Shown: positions 1 to 7,049 of the stretch, one piece after another | Layout: the number at the start of each line of letters is the position of its first letter | How positions within the stretch are numbered: the stretch's first letter is position 1 | Assembly (NCBI GenBank): GCA_030641605.1 | Contig: DAOWHD010000064.1 | Span: forward strand, 1-12,647 | Length of the DNA: 12,647 nucleotides | From: Thermoplasmata archaeon | GTDB taxonomy: Archaea > Thermoplasmatota > E2 > DHVEG-1 | Direction: 5' to 3' | Position numbers and translations under genes: made by a program | Notes under the pieces: generated by a model | Told to the model about the DNA's origin: nothing | The model's database searches: none | Seen by the model: the letters and a program-made list of their open reading frames with translations, nothing else

Positions 1-248
1 ACTTCACTTTGTTCTATCCGTCTATGCCACTTTCCCAAAAATTTTGCTCCCCTTTTATCACCAATCTCAGGCAGCTCAATTAAAACTATTCTTCCAGCAC
101 AACTGCTAGAAGTGTAATAATCATCAGATTTGTTTATTATATCAAGTATTTGTTCGATTCCTTTATCCACTTTATTTTCACTTTTGTCCTTCCACAGCAA
201 ATTAAGCGCTCTTTCCTTTGCATCTAGAAACTCCTTACTTGCACCCAT
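1..248 (-). CDS. taw3: Taw3/TYW3, tRNA wybutosine-pathway methyltransferase (partial, C-terminus outside window)
   Basis: This is the N-terminal 82 residues of a TYW3/Taw3-family protein; the rest lies beyond the left edge. In the known family, the enzyme uses SAM to N4-methylate the tricyclic yW-86 intermediate at G37 of tRNA-Phe, in wybutosine synthesis. The sequence shows the family signature YYTSSSCAGRI at about residues 44-54, preceded by a helical region with KVDKGIEQILDIIN, and followed by a KGxxFLGKWH-like stretch (RGAKFLGKWH, about 66-75). The ATG at 248 is fixed because an in-frame TAG lies only three codons upstream. It starts 25 nt after the stop of the lysine dehydrogenase-like gene on the same strand, so it is probably the last or a late gene of that operon. 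This placement is likely incidental, since a tRNA-modification role has no obvious link to the metabolic genes. Confidence 0.85.
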   Translation of the reverse strand, partial: MGASKEFLDAKERALNLLWKDKSENKVDKGIEQILDIINKSDDYYTSSSCAGRIVLIELPEIGDKRGAKFLGKWHRRIEQSE

Positions 249-273
249 ACTGATTCCCTACATCAATCATTGA

Positions 274-1419
274 TTATTTCATCTCACGTTTGATTTGAAT
301 GCCACGCTTCTCAAGCTCTTCAAAAAAAGGATCAGGTGGCACGATTTCTTCTGGACAAAAAACACCTTTTTGATTTATTGTTCCATCTTCTATCATTTGA
401 GCTATAATGGAAATGGAATAGCCTGTAGTTCTCATCATGGCAGTGATACCGTTTTTCTCATCATAATAATCAATCAATGTATATTCCAAACGAATCTTTT
501 TACCATCCTTCAATCCTTCACTCAAAACTTTAAGGAGCACCACATCTCGCCCAGCAGTAGGCATATTTTTCATAAGAAGGTCAATTAAAATTTTTCTAGG
601 AACAATCTCTTGTTCTCCAACTCTAATTACTTTTTCTCCACCCAACCCAATATCTAAAAGAATTTTGAATTTCTCGCAGTGGCCAGGATATCTAATCGTC
701 TTATAGTCTAGATAGTCTATCTTATCTTTGTATGTATATGGAAGAGTAGAACAACCACCTGACGTAAGAAATGCTTCCATCTCTTTAAAAGGCTCTGAAA
801 ATTGAATTGTTTCAATATCTGTCATAGATTTCTTCTCAACAATCTGACCATGATCAAGAACCATTGCATCCTCCGTATATTCGTTGATAAGGCCATTTGG
901 TGAGAATACTATTTGATAATCAAGCGGCGGCTTTGGATCCACAGGTAAACCACCTACTCTCAATTTTACATAATCAACAGAATCCATTCTTTCAACTATG
1001 TCACGAGTAATGGTAGAAACGAGGCCAGGTGCGAGTCCACAGTCAGGTATGATTGTAATGTCTTGTTTTCTAGCCTGTTCAAATAGATTCCTTTCCTTTT
1101 CAACAATGCTATTATTTCCTCCAAGGTCAAGAAAGTGGGTTTTAGTCTCTACCGCCATTTTGGCCAGTTCATAGTTGAACCTGTATGGAATGGCAGAAAT
1201 GGCCACATCATAATTTTCAAAAAGATTCCTTACATCATCAGCTTTTTCTACATTTATTACGAGAAAATTTATTTTTTCTCCTTCTAGAATTTTTTTAGCA
1301 GACAATAATGCTTGCTCATCTTGGTCTACAATAGTAATGTCATCAAAACATGAATAGTTACATAGATCAAATGCAATTGCCTGCCCCATCATTCCAGAGC
1401 CCAGAACAACAATATTCAT
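274..1419 (-). CDS. L-lysine 6-dehydrogenase / saccharopine dehydrogenase-family oxidoreductase
   Basis: A 381-residue NAD(P)-dependent oxidoreductase of the saccharopine dehydrogenase family. The N-terminal Rossmann motif VLGSGMMG is at residues 5-12 and an acidic beta2 end (VDQDE) at 31-35. The C-terminal catalytic domain has DCGLAPG (126-132), LTSGGCSTLP (218-227) and TIRYPGHCEK (241-250). Length and these motifs resemble, from memory, the bacterial L-lysine 6-dehydrogenases, which deaminate the epsilon-amino group of lysine with NAD to give allysine (2-aminoadipate semialdehyde). True saccharopine or carboxynorspermidine dehydrogenase activity is the main alternative. The start is taken at the ATG at 1419 rather than the upstream ATG at 1458, because GGAGG lies 7 nt ahead at 1427-1431 and the Rossmann strand begins immediately. 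It follows the symporter gene by 56 nt with no T-run between, so co-transcription with that transporter is likely. The family is certain; the exact substrate is inferred. Confidence 0.8.
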   Translation of the reverse strand: MNIVVLGSGMMGQAIAFDLCNYSCFDDITIVDQDEQALLSAKKILEGEKINFLVINVEKADDVRNLFENYDVAISAIPYRFNYELAKMAVETKTHFLDLGGNNSIVEKERNLFEQARKQDITIIPDCGLAPGLVSTITRDIVERMDSVDYVKLRVGGLPVDPKPPLDYQIVFSPNGLINEYTEDAMVLDHGQIVEKKSMTDIETIQFSEPFKEMEAFLTSGGCSTLPYTYKDKIDYLDYKTIRYPGHCEKFKILLDIGLGGEKVIRVGEQEIVPRKILIDLLMKNMPTAGRDVVLLKVLSEGLKDGKKIRLEYTLIDYYDEKNGITAMMRTTGYSISIIAQMIEDGTINQKGVFCPEEIVPPDPFFEELEKRGIQIKREMK

Positions 1420-1426
1420 ATGATAT

Positions 1427-1431
1427 CCTCC
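1427..1431 (-). promoter_or_regulatory. Shine-Dalgarno GGAGG that sets the dehydrogenase start
   Basis: GGAGG on the minus strand is spaced 7 nt from the ATG at 1419. The in-frame upstream ATG at 1458 would add 13 residues (HRIRKLFFGG...) that do not fit a Rossmann N-terminus and has no comparable site. Confidence 0.75.
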
Positions 1432-1475
1432 AAAGAATAATTTTCTGATACGATGCAATTAAGATGTTTTATTTT

Positions 1476-3044
1476 TTATATATTCTCAAATGATTTTTTC
1501 ATGATTTTTTGTTCATCTTTGTCTTGCTTTATCAGAATGCTAAAGACATAGGTTAGAACGAAAGATAATGGCAATCCTATAAAGATTGGATCCAACATAT
1601 TTACCATATAGTTATCTATCATCGACGAGCCTATTATTTGTGGTGCTGTTTTGAAATAAATAAGGACGTACCAGAACATTGTAAACATAAATCCTCCTAA
1701 CATACCAGCCCATGCTCCCGCTTTGCTCGTTTTTTTCCAATACAACATTAAAGTATACGGGGCAAGAAACGTACAGGCCATTAACCCAAAGAAAAAGGCA
1801 CACATGAATGCTACAACATCCAATGGATTCAATGTGATCACTAGCGTTGCTGCTATAATAACAATCGTAGCGATACGTGTTATTTTTATTGATTTTTCAT
1901 GGGAAATTCCCTTCATGATTCCTTTCTCAAATACATCTCTCCCAATAGATGCACCCGCAGTATGAAATAATGCACTTGCAGTAGACATAGCTGCTGCTAG
2001 AACAGCAAATAAGAAGAAAAATACAAACCATTGTGGGAATAGTTCACTTACTACGAGCGGGACTACTTTATCTGGCGTTCCCGGATACATTATCCCGTTG
2101 TTTACCATTAACACATCACATAGGGGGCCTATACTAAAAGCAGTGAATGTCATCAAAAGAATAAATATTCCCCCATAAGGTATTGCCATGCGTAATGCTT
2201 TTTCATTTTTTGCTGTAAGATATCTTGTTATCAACTGAGGTTGGGCAAGTACTCCTATACCAACACCAAAAATAAGCGTCAAAATCATCATAAAGGGTTG
2301 CGAAAAAAGAGGTGGCATGGATGTTAGACCACCGGGCGCCTGAGTTGCTGCTGGACTGCCGATACTTTGTAAAATTTCCGGAGTCAAACTAGCAGCAGCT
2401 TCATGAGCCGGCCCAATACCTCCAAGCATAGCATACATTCCTACAGTAAGGATGATCATACCAGCTAACATAAGTACACCTTGAACAGCATGTGTCCACA
2501 TAACTGCATACAATCCGCCTACTATCAAATATATACCAACAACAACTGTAAATACTATAACACAAAGTTCGTATGAGATTCCAAAAGTCACTTGGAAAAG
2601 AGAGCCTATTGCCAAGAACACGGCAGAGATATATGCTACCATGAAAATTGCTATTATCAAACCTGAAACTGACTGTAATTTGGTTGAATTGAACCGGTTT
2701 CCTAGCAGTTCAGGTAATGTCAGCGCATTAAGCGAAAGACCCATCTTTCTTGTTCTAAAACCATAAAATATGAATGCTATAAGAATGCCAACAAAAATGT
2801 TGAGAAATGCTAGCCAAAGAATCGAATGTCCAAAGATGGATGCAATACCTGAAAAACCTATCAGGGCAACTGCACTGATAAATGTTGCACCGTAAGAAAA
2901 TGCTATAACAACTGCCCCCATCTTTCTCCCAGCAACAAAATAATCCTCGGCTGTTTTAGTTTTCTTGTATCCTAAATAACCTAAGAAGGTAAACATAGCA
3001 GCGAAAAGAGCCATAAAAATAGCAAAAAAGATAACATCCTCCAT
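1476..3044 (-). CDS. SSS-family sodium:solute symporter
   Basis: A 522-residue integral membrane protein of the solute:sodium symporter (SSS) family, usually 13 TM helices with a LeuT fold, which uses the sodium gradient to import a solute at the cytoplasmic membrane. Family marks include YFVAGR after TM1 (35-40), the signature GGLYAVMWTHAVQG (176-189), ITRYLTAKNEK (272-282), and AAMSTASALFHTAGASIGRDVF (351-372), where the Ser/Thr of MST sit in the expected Na2-site helix. The C-terminus is short and basic with no added kinase or regulatory domain. The ATG at 3044 lies one base after the stop of a tiny membrane protein (TGA-G-ATG), with GGAGG at 3054-3058. That coupling suggests the two act as one transporter unit. 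SSS substrates include proline, pantothenate, monocarboxylates and others. Sequence alone does not choose, though the neighbouring dehydrogenase makes an amino acid or organic acid plausible. Confidence 0.9.
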   Translation of the reverse strand: MEDVIFFAIFMALFAAMFTFLGYLGYKKTKTAEDYFVAGRKMGAVVIAFSYGATFISAVALIGFSGIASIFGHSILWLAFLNIFVGILIAFIFYGFRTRKMGLSLNALTLPELLGNRFNSTKLQSVSGLIIAIFMVAYISAVFLAIGSLFQVTFGISYELCVIVFTVVVGIYLIVGGLYAVMWTHAVQGVLMLAGMIILTVGMYAMLGGIGPAHEAAASLTPEILQSIGSPAATQAPGGLTSMPPLFSQPFMMILTLIFGVGIGVLAQPQLITRYLTAKNEKALRMAIPYGGIFILLMTFTAFSIGPLCDVLMVNNGIMYPGTPDKVVPLVVSELFPQWFVFFFLFAVLAAAMSTASALFHTAGASIGRDVFEKGIMKGISHEKSIKITRIATIVIIAATLVITLNPLDVVAFMCAFFFGLMACTFLAPYTLMLYWKKTSKAGAWAGMLGGFMFTMFWYVLIYFKTAPQIIGSSMIDNYMVNMLDPIFIGLPLSFVLTYVFSILIKQDKDEQKIMKKSFENI

Positions 3045-3045
3045 C

Positions 3046-3210
3046 TCACTTGGCCTCCCTTTTTCCAGATTTTTTATTTTTTACTTCAGATGGTTTTTCC
3101 TCATCAGATTTCATAAACCAATGATAAACGCCATAAAGTAAACATAATATCGCTGCCAATATTGTTCCGATCCACGCGATAAATACCCAAATACCCATAC
3201 CAAGTATCAT
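3046..3210 (-). CDS. Small single-span membrane protein, probable symporter accessory subunit
   Basis: A 54-residue protein with one hydrophobic segment (about residues 2-25, MILGMGIWVFIAW onward), a GVYHWF boundary, and a highly charged Lys/Glu tail (KSDEEKPSEVKNKK...). This is the layout of the 'symporter small accessory protein' type found just upstream of some SSS transporters. The start is assigned to the ATG at 3210, which has GGAGGAG at 3220-3226 spaced 9 nt, rather than an upstream ATG at 3276 that would put a non-membrane extension ahead of the helix and overlap the likely promoter. The stop is separated by one base from the symporter ATG. The role in assembly or stability of the symporter is inferred from position and size. 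It differs from the longer, two-helix DUF4212 subunit of acetate-type symporters. Confidence 0.75.
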   Translation of the reverse strand: MILGMGIWVFIAWIGTILAAILCLLYGVYHWFMKSDEEKPSEVKNKKSGKREAK

Positions 3211-3277
3211 ATATATCTTCTCCTCCAAATAATTGAGAATATCAATCTCAACGTTATGCTGGAAAACAACCAACATA

Positions 3278-3286
3278 ATTTATATC
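3278..3286 (-). promoter_or_regulatory. TATA box candidate for the symporter operon
   Basis: On the minus strand the sequence reads GAAAGATATAAATT, with a purine-rich BRE-like lead (AAAGA) and ATATAAAT as the TATA element. A start about 25 bp downstream, near 3255, would leave a leader of about 45 nt carrying the GGAGGAG site before the ATG at 3210. No other TATA-like element in this 175-bp divergent intergenic region fits the minus gene as well. Confidence 0.5.
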
Positions 3287-3342
3287 TTTCTTTAATTTTT
3301 ACAAAATATCTTTTCATATTACTACGTACAATCCCAAAATCA

Positions 3343-3350
3343 TTATATTC
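3343..3350 (+). promoter_or_regulatory. Possible TATA box for the ligase operon
   Basis: TTATATTC stands about 40 bp ahead of the ATG at 3386. A transcript starting near 3370 would retain the GAGGG ribosome site at 3373-3377. The match is weaker than for the opposite promoter. The AT-rich surroundings (TAGTTTATTAGG) allow other choices. Confidence 0.35.
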
Positions 3351-3385
3351 AAATAGTTTATTAGGCCACAGCGAGGGAAATTCTT

Positions 3386-4678
3386 ATGACAAAAGAGTTC
3401 TGGAATCCAAAAATTGAAACAAAGCCGTTGAATGAATTAAAAGACCTGCAATTGAAGAGATTAAGGAAGCTAATTGAATACATTTACAACAGCAATAAGT
3501 TTTATCATGGGAAACTCAAAGAGGCGCATGTGAAACCTGACGAAATTAAAACCTTAAATGACATCGAAAGACTTCCCTTCCTGACAAAACAAGATTTAAG
3601 AGAATTCTATCCTTTTGGTCTTGTCTGCACCGAAATGGATGACATTGTTGAAATCCATGCATCCTCAGGTACAACAGGTAAACCTGTAGTTGGACCATAC
3701 ACACATAATGATGTTGACCTTTGGGGTGAAGTTATGGCTCGTTCGCTATGGGCAAACGGTCTTCGAAAAAATGACATCCTTCAGAATTCCTATGGATACG
3801 GTCTTTTCACAGGAGCTCATGGTTTCGAAAAAGGAGCCCAAAAAATTGGTGCAATGGTTGTAACCATTAGTTCAGGAAATACTAAACGACAGATTAATGT
3901 TATGAAAGATTTTGGCGCTACAGCATTGGCATGTACTCCTTCCTATTCAATGTACATGGCAGAAGTTGCAGAAGAGATGGGTTTTACGCCCCATGAAGAT
4001 TTCAACCTGAAAATAGGTTGTTTCGGTGCAGAAGCATGGAGCGAGGAAATGAGAACCAATATTGAGAAGCGCTGGGGGATCACAGCACATGAACATTACG
4101 GTTTAACAGAAGTTATAGGCCCTGGGATAGTTTCCGAATGTAAAGAAAAAAAATTACACGTTAATGTGGATCACTTTCTTACTGAAGTAATTGATCCTGA
4201 TACTGGCGAAACGCTGGAACCTGGTGAAGAAGGAGAATTAGTATACACAACATTGACTAAGGAAGCTTTTCCAGTCCTTAGATTTAGAACAAAGGATCTA
4301 GCAGTATATTACGAAGAGGAATGTGAATGTGGAAGAACACTTCCTACTCAATCTCGCATCAAGGGAAGAAGTGACGACATGATGAAAGTTAAAGGCGTCA
4401 TTGTTTTTCCATCGCAGATAGAGGCAGCATTAATGAAAGTTGATGGAGTGAGCAATAACTATCAGATTGTTAAAACCAAAAAAGGCAATATAACTTCGTT
4501 ATCAGTAGAGATAGAACCAACGGACAATAAATACAAGGAAGGGCACCTTGATGATTTTGAAAAACAAGCCGAGGAGGAGATATATAGCGTACTGAATTTA
4601 CATGTACCTGTCAAAGCCATACCGCCAAAAACCATACCACGTAGTACAGGAAAAGCTAAGAGGGTAATCGAAAGATAA
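3386..4678 (+). CDS. Phenylacetate-CoA ligase family (PaaK-like) acyl/aryl-CoA synthetase
   Basis: A 430-residue AMP-forming ligase, the usual length of PaaK-type enzymes, which couple an aryl or related carboxylic acid to CoA through an acyl-adenylate. Motifs run in the expected order: P-loop SSGTTGKP (93-100), YGYGLFTGAHGFEKG (136-150) as in PaaK, EHYGLTEVIGPG (236-247) for ATP/substrate binding, RFRTKDL (299-305), hinge and C-domain GRSDDMMKVKG (327-337) followed by FPSQIE (341-346), and STGKAKR near the end (420-426), whose Lys423 is the expected catalytic lysine. All key residues are present, so it should be active. GAGGG lies 8 nt ahead of the ATG. It heads a plus-strand run with a permease 24 nt downstream and an acyl-CoA dehydrogenase after that. 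Archaeal members often act on phenylacetate or indoleacetate from aromatic amino acid breakdown; the substrate here is not determinable. Confidence 0.9.
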   Translation: MTKEFWNPKIETKPLNELKDLQLKRLRKLIEYIYNSNKFYHGKLKEAHVKPDEIKTLNDIERLPFLTKQDLREFYPFGLVCTEMDDIVEIHASSGTTGKPVVGPYTHNDVDLWGEVMARSLWANGLRKNDILQNSYGYGLFTGAHGFEKGAQKIGAMVVTISSGNTKRQINVMKDFGATALACTPSYSMYMAEVAEEMGFTPHEDFNLKIGCFGAEAWSEEMRTNIEKRWGITAHEHYGLTEVIGPGIVSECKEKKLHVNVDHFLTEVIDPDTGETLEPGEEGELVYTTLTKEAFPVLRFRTKDLAVYYEEECECGRTLPTQSRIKGRSDDMMKVKGVIVFPSQIEAALMKVDGVSNNYQIVKTKKGNITSLSVEIEPTDNKYKEGHLDDFEKQAEEEIYSVLNLHVPVKAIPPKTIPRSTGKAKRVIER

Positions 4679-4702
4679 ATCTAGTTCAAAGGGTAAACTC
4701 CG

Positions 4703-5749
4703 ATGATTGAAACATTAAATGCAATTTTACCATACATAACAGGTCTTTGGACACTTCCATGGATTTTGATAGGATTTATTGTAACGCTGTTGCTCTCACG
4801 AATTTTCGGTGAGAGTAACGTAGATAAAGTTATGAAAAAAATTGGACTTCTCTTGCTTTATATTTTTGTCCCTCTGTTACTGTTTAGAATATTCCTTGAC
4901 GTTGATTTTGGCGAAAATGAGCTGCTGTTTTCTGTATTCTGTTTTGTAACATTAGGGCTCATGTACGTTCTTGCCTATTTGTTTGCCAAATTAAATGCAA
5001 ATAAAATGAATCTAAAAGGAGCAACTAAGCGACATTTTATTAAAACAGTGTTGGCAAATCAAGGTAGAAGCTCGGCATTCATTGGTGGTGCTATGTTAGC
5101 CATTTCAGAATGGCAAATTCCAGCAGCAATTTACATGAGTATCGGAGCGATTTTTCTTTTTGCAATTATACCCTACATTCTTTCGCATGCACACAAAAGG
5201 GACAGGACATCTAAAGATCATGCATTACCATGGTATTTAATATTATTTCCATGGTACCTACTAGCCTTTGCAGCTACGTCTGTAATATTCCATGGAACAA
5301 CAGGCATTTATCTAGAGGATTTCGGCGATGCTGGCATTGTTTTTAAGTTTTTTACTGCAATTACCATACCAGCAGCCCTATACTACGTAGGTGCAGGCAT
5401 TCATCCTCACGATTTGAAACTCAATGAGATGAAAAAGCTATTCAGCTTAAAACATAAACGTAGAGATCATTGGCCATGGGTTAGGAACATTTTTTTCCTA
5501 ACGACAATAGTTACTCCCCTGTTAACGGCTCTCTTTTTCAGCATATTCCTAGTCATGGATTTTATACCAAAAGAGTGGTTTGCTGTTTTGGTAATAAACT
5601 CAATTCTTCCAATAACAAGCACCAACATGTTTCTTATTCCATATGGAATTGATAAAAAGGTAACTGCGCTTTCTGTTACATGGACCACCATTGTTTGTGT
5701 GCCAATTGTTGTACTGTTGATAACCATTTTTAGAACTTGTCCCATATAG
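4703..5749 (+). CDS. AEC-type (auxin efflux carrier family) membrane permease
   Basis: A 348-residue polytopic membrane protein with about ten hydrophobic segments (roughly 12-34, 45-68, 74-95, 112-133, 137-160, 175-196, 212-233, 260-285, 289-315, 320-342). This agrees with the two five-helix halves of AEC and related BART-superfamily carriers. AEC-like landmarks are ANQGRSSAFIGGA (118-130) in the first half, IPAALYYVGAGIHPHDLK (222-239), and ILPITSTNMFLIPYGID (301-317) before the last helix, which parallels the family's 'P-T-N-F-a-yG' segment. AEC members move carboxylates such as malate or malonate, or auxin. Its position between a CoA ligase and an acyl-CoA dehydrogenase suggests it carries the organic acid they process, in or out. 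The start has only a weak GGGT site at 4691-4694. Divergence from textbook AEC sequences makes the family call moderate. Confidence 0.6.
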   Translation: MIETLNAILPYITGLWTLPWILIGFIVTLLLSRIFGESNVDKVMKKIGLLLLYIFVPLLLFRIFLDVDFGENELLFSVFCFVTLGLMYVLAYLFAKLNANKMNLKGATKRHFIKTVLANQGRSSAFIGGAMLAISEWQIPAAIYMSIGAIFLFAIIPYILSHAHKRDRTSKDHALPWYLILFPWYLLAFAATSVIFHGTTGIYLEDFGDAGIVFKFFTAITIPAALYYVGAGIHPHDLKLNEMKKLFSLKHKRRDHWPWVRNIFFLTTIVTPLLTALFFSIFLVMDFIPKEWFAVLVINSILPITSTNMFLIPYGIDKKVTALSVTWTTIVCVPIVVLLITIFRTCPI

Positions 5750-5819
5750 CCATCATTCAGGCATAAAGCAAACTTTCATTAATGTAGATTTTATCACATG
5801 AATGCAAAAGAGGGAGAAA

Positions 5820-7025
5820 ATGGATTTTAGCTGGACTGCTGAACAAAAAATCTGGAGAAAAACTGTTAGAGATTTCGCTCAGAAGAAGATAAAACCAAAA
5901 ATTCGAGAGATTGACACCAATAAAAAAATTCCAAAAGAAATCATTGAAGATATGGCACATCTTGGCCTACTTGGCCCTACTGTGTCCAAAGAATACGGTG
6001 GAGCGGAACTTGACTGGACTATGGCATGTATTGCTGCGGAGGAATTAGGTCGCGCAGACATTAGTCTTGCAATCCCAGTTTTATATCTGGTTGAAGCAGC
6101 ATGGGGATTTATTTTTAGCCAGTATGGAACAACTGATGCCAAAGAAAAATATCTGCCCAAGGTTACTTCCGGTGATGCTTTTCTTGGTATAGCTGTCACA
6201 GAGCCTGAAGGCGGTTCAGACATTGTTGGTGCTGCTAAGACAAAGGCCGTCAAAAAGGATGACAGTTGGATATTAAACGGCGAGAAGATGTTTATCAGTG
6301 GCATTACCGAATCAAGTAACTGGGGAGGTATTCATCTCACCCTTGCAAGAACAGACCCTGCTGCTGGGCATAAAGGATTCTCTTTCTTTGCCGTTCCTTT
6401 GAAAGATAATCCCAGGATTGAAACAACATTACTAGAAGATATGGGACGCATGGGTATTTCCACAGGTGGTTTTTCCATGGATGATGTTGAGTTACCAGAG
6501 AACCACCTTATTGGTGAGCAGAACAAGGGCTTCTACTATGCCATGGAAGGATTTTCTGCTGCCCGCGTGTTAATCGGAGCTACATGTGTTGGTGCATCAG
6601 AGGCAGCCTTAGAGCTTGGCATAGATCATATAAAAACGCGAAAATCCTTTGGTCGTCCACTGGGATCATTTGAAGGAATACAATTCCCATTGGCAGAACA
6701 TTATGCAAACATTGAGAGCGTTAAACTTCTAAATTATAGAGCTGCTTGGATCATGGATAAAATGTATAGAGAAGGAAAATTCTCACACCATGATGTATCG
6801 TTGGCATCTGCAATGAGTAAACTTCGTGCGCCTATCCATGCATTTGCAGTTATGAATGAGGTGGCAGATTGGTTAGGGGCTGCAGGCTATACAAAAGAAT
6901 ATCCTGTAGAAATGGGCATACGTGGGGTAAGATCCTATTCCATTGGAGCTGAAGGAACCATGAATATCATGAGAGTTATTATAGCTAGAGAACTACTGGG
7001 CAAAGAGTTTTTACCCTACAAATAG
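5820..7025 (+). CDS. Acyl-CoA dehydrogenase
   Basis: A 401-residue FAD-dependent acyl-CoA dehydrogenase, full length for the family. It oxidises an acyl-CoA to the 2-enoyl-CoA and passes electrons to ETF (no ETF genes are in this window). Numbered from the ATG at 5820, the FAD/substrate segment TEPEGGSD is at 127-134, the FAD-contact RKSFGRPLGSFEGIQF at 274-289, GAAGYTKEYPVE at 353-364, and IGAEGTMNIMR at 375-385. In the last of these, Glu378 fits the general base of the YEGT motif of short- and medium-chain enzymes. The start at 5820 is preferred over the ATG at 5802: GAGGGAG sits just upstream of it (5810-5816), and MDFSWTAEQ is a typical first strand, whereas MQKREK is not. It lies 70 nt behind the permease and is probably in the same operon as the CoA ligase. 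The acyl substrate, possibly branched or aryl, is unknown. Confidence 0.92.
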   Translation: MDFSWTAEQKIWRKTVRDFAQKKIKPKIREIDTNKKIPKEIIEDMAHLGLLGPTVSKEYGGAELDWTMACIAAEELGRADISLAIPVLYLVEAAWGFIFSQYGTTDAKEKYLPKVTSGDAFLGIAVTEPEGGSDIVGAAKTKAVKKDDSWILNGEKMFISGITESSNWGGIHLTLARTDPAAGHKGFSFFAVPLKDNPRIETTLLEDMGRMGISTGGFSMDDVELPENHLIGEQNKGFYYAMEGFSAARVLIGATCVGASEAALELGIDHIKTRKSFGRPLGSFEGIQFPLAEHYANIESVKLLNYRAAWIMDKMYREGKFSHHDVSLASAMSKLRAPIHAFAVMNEVADWLGAAGYTKEYPVEMGIRGVRSYSIGAEGTMNIMRVIIARELLGKEFLPYK

Positions 7026-7049
7026 TGATGACGCATTTGATTGATATGA

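Noticed and set aside
1420..1458. Upstream ATG at 1458 as start of the lysine dehydrogenase-like gene.
   Set aside because: It lacks a ribosome site and would add a basic extension before the Rossmann strand, while the ATG at 1419 has GGAGG at ideal spacing.
1476..3044. Assignment of the symporter as acetate permease ActP or pantothenate permease PanF.
   Set aside because: Shared SSS motifs do not define the substrate, and the small partner is not the DUF4212 subunit seen with acetate-type symporters.
3211..3276. Longer version of the small membrane protein starting at 3276.
   Set aside because: The extra 22 residues overlap the leader and start near the predicted TATA box, and the strong GGAGGAG site serves the ATG at 3210.
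5802..5819. ATG at 5802 as start of the acyl-CoA dehydrogenase.
   Set aside because: The GAGGGAG ribosome site falls inside the resulting MQKREK extension, and MDFSWTAEQ at 5820 is the usual beginning of the family.
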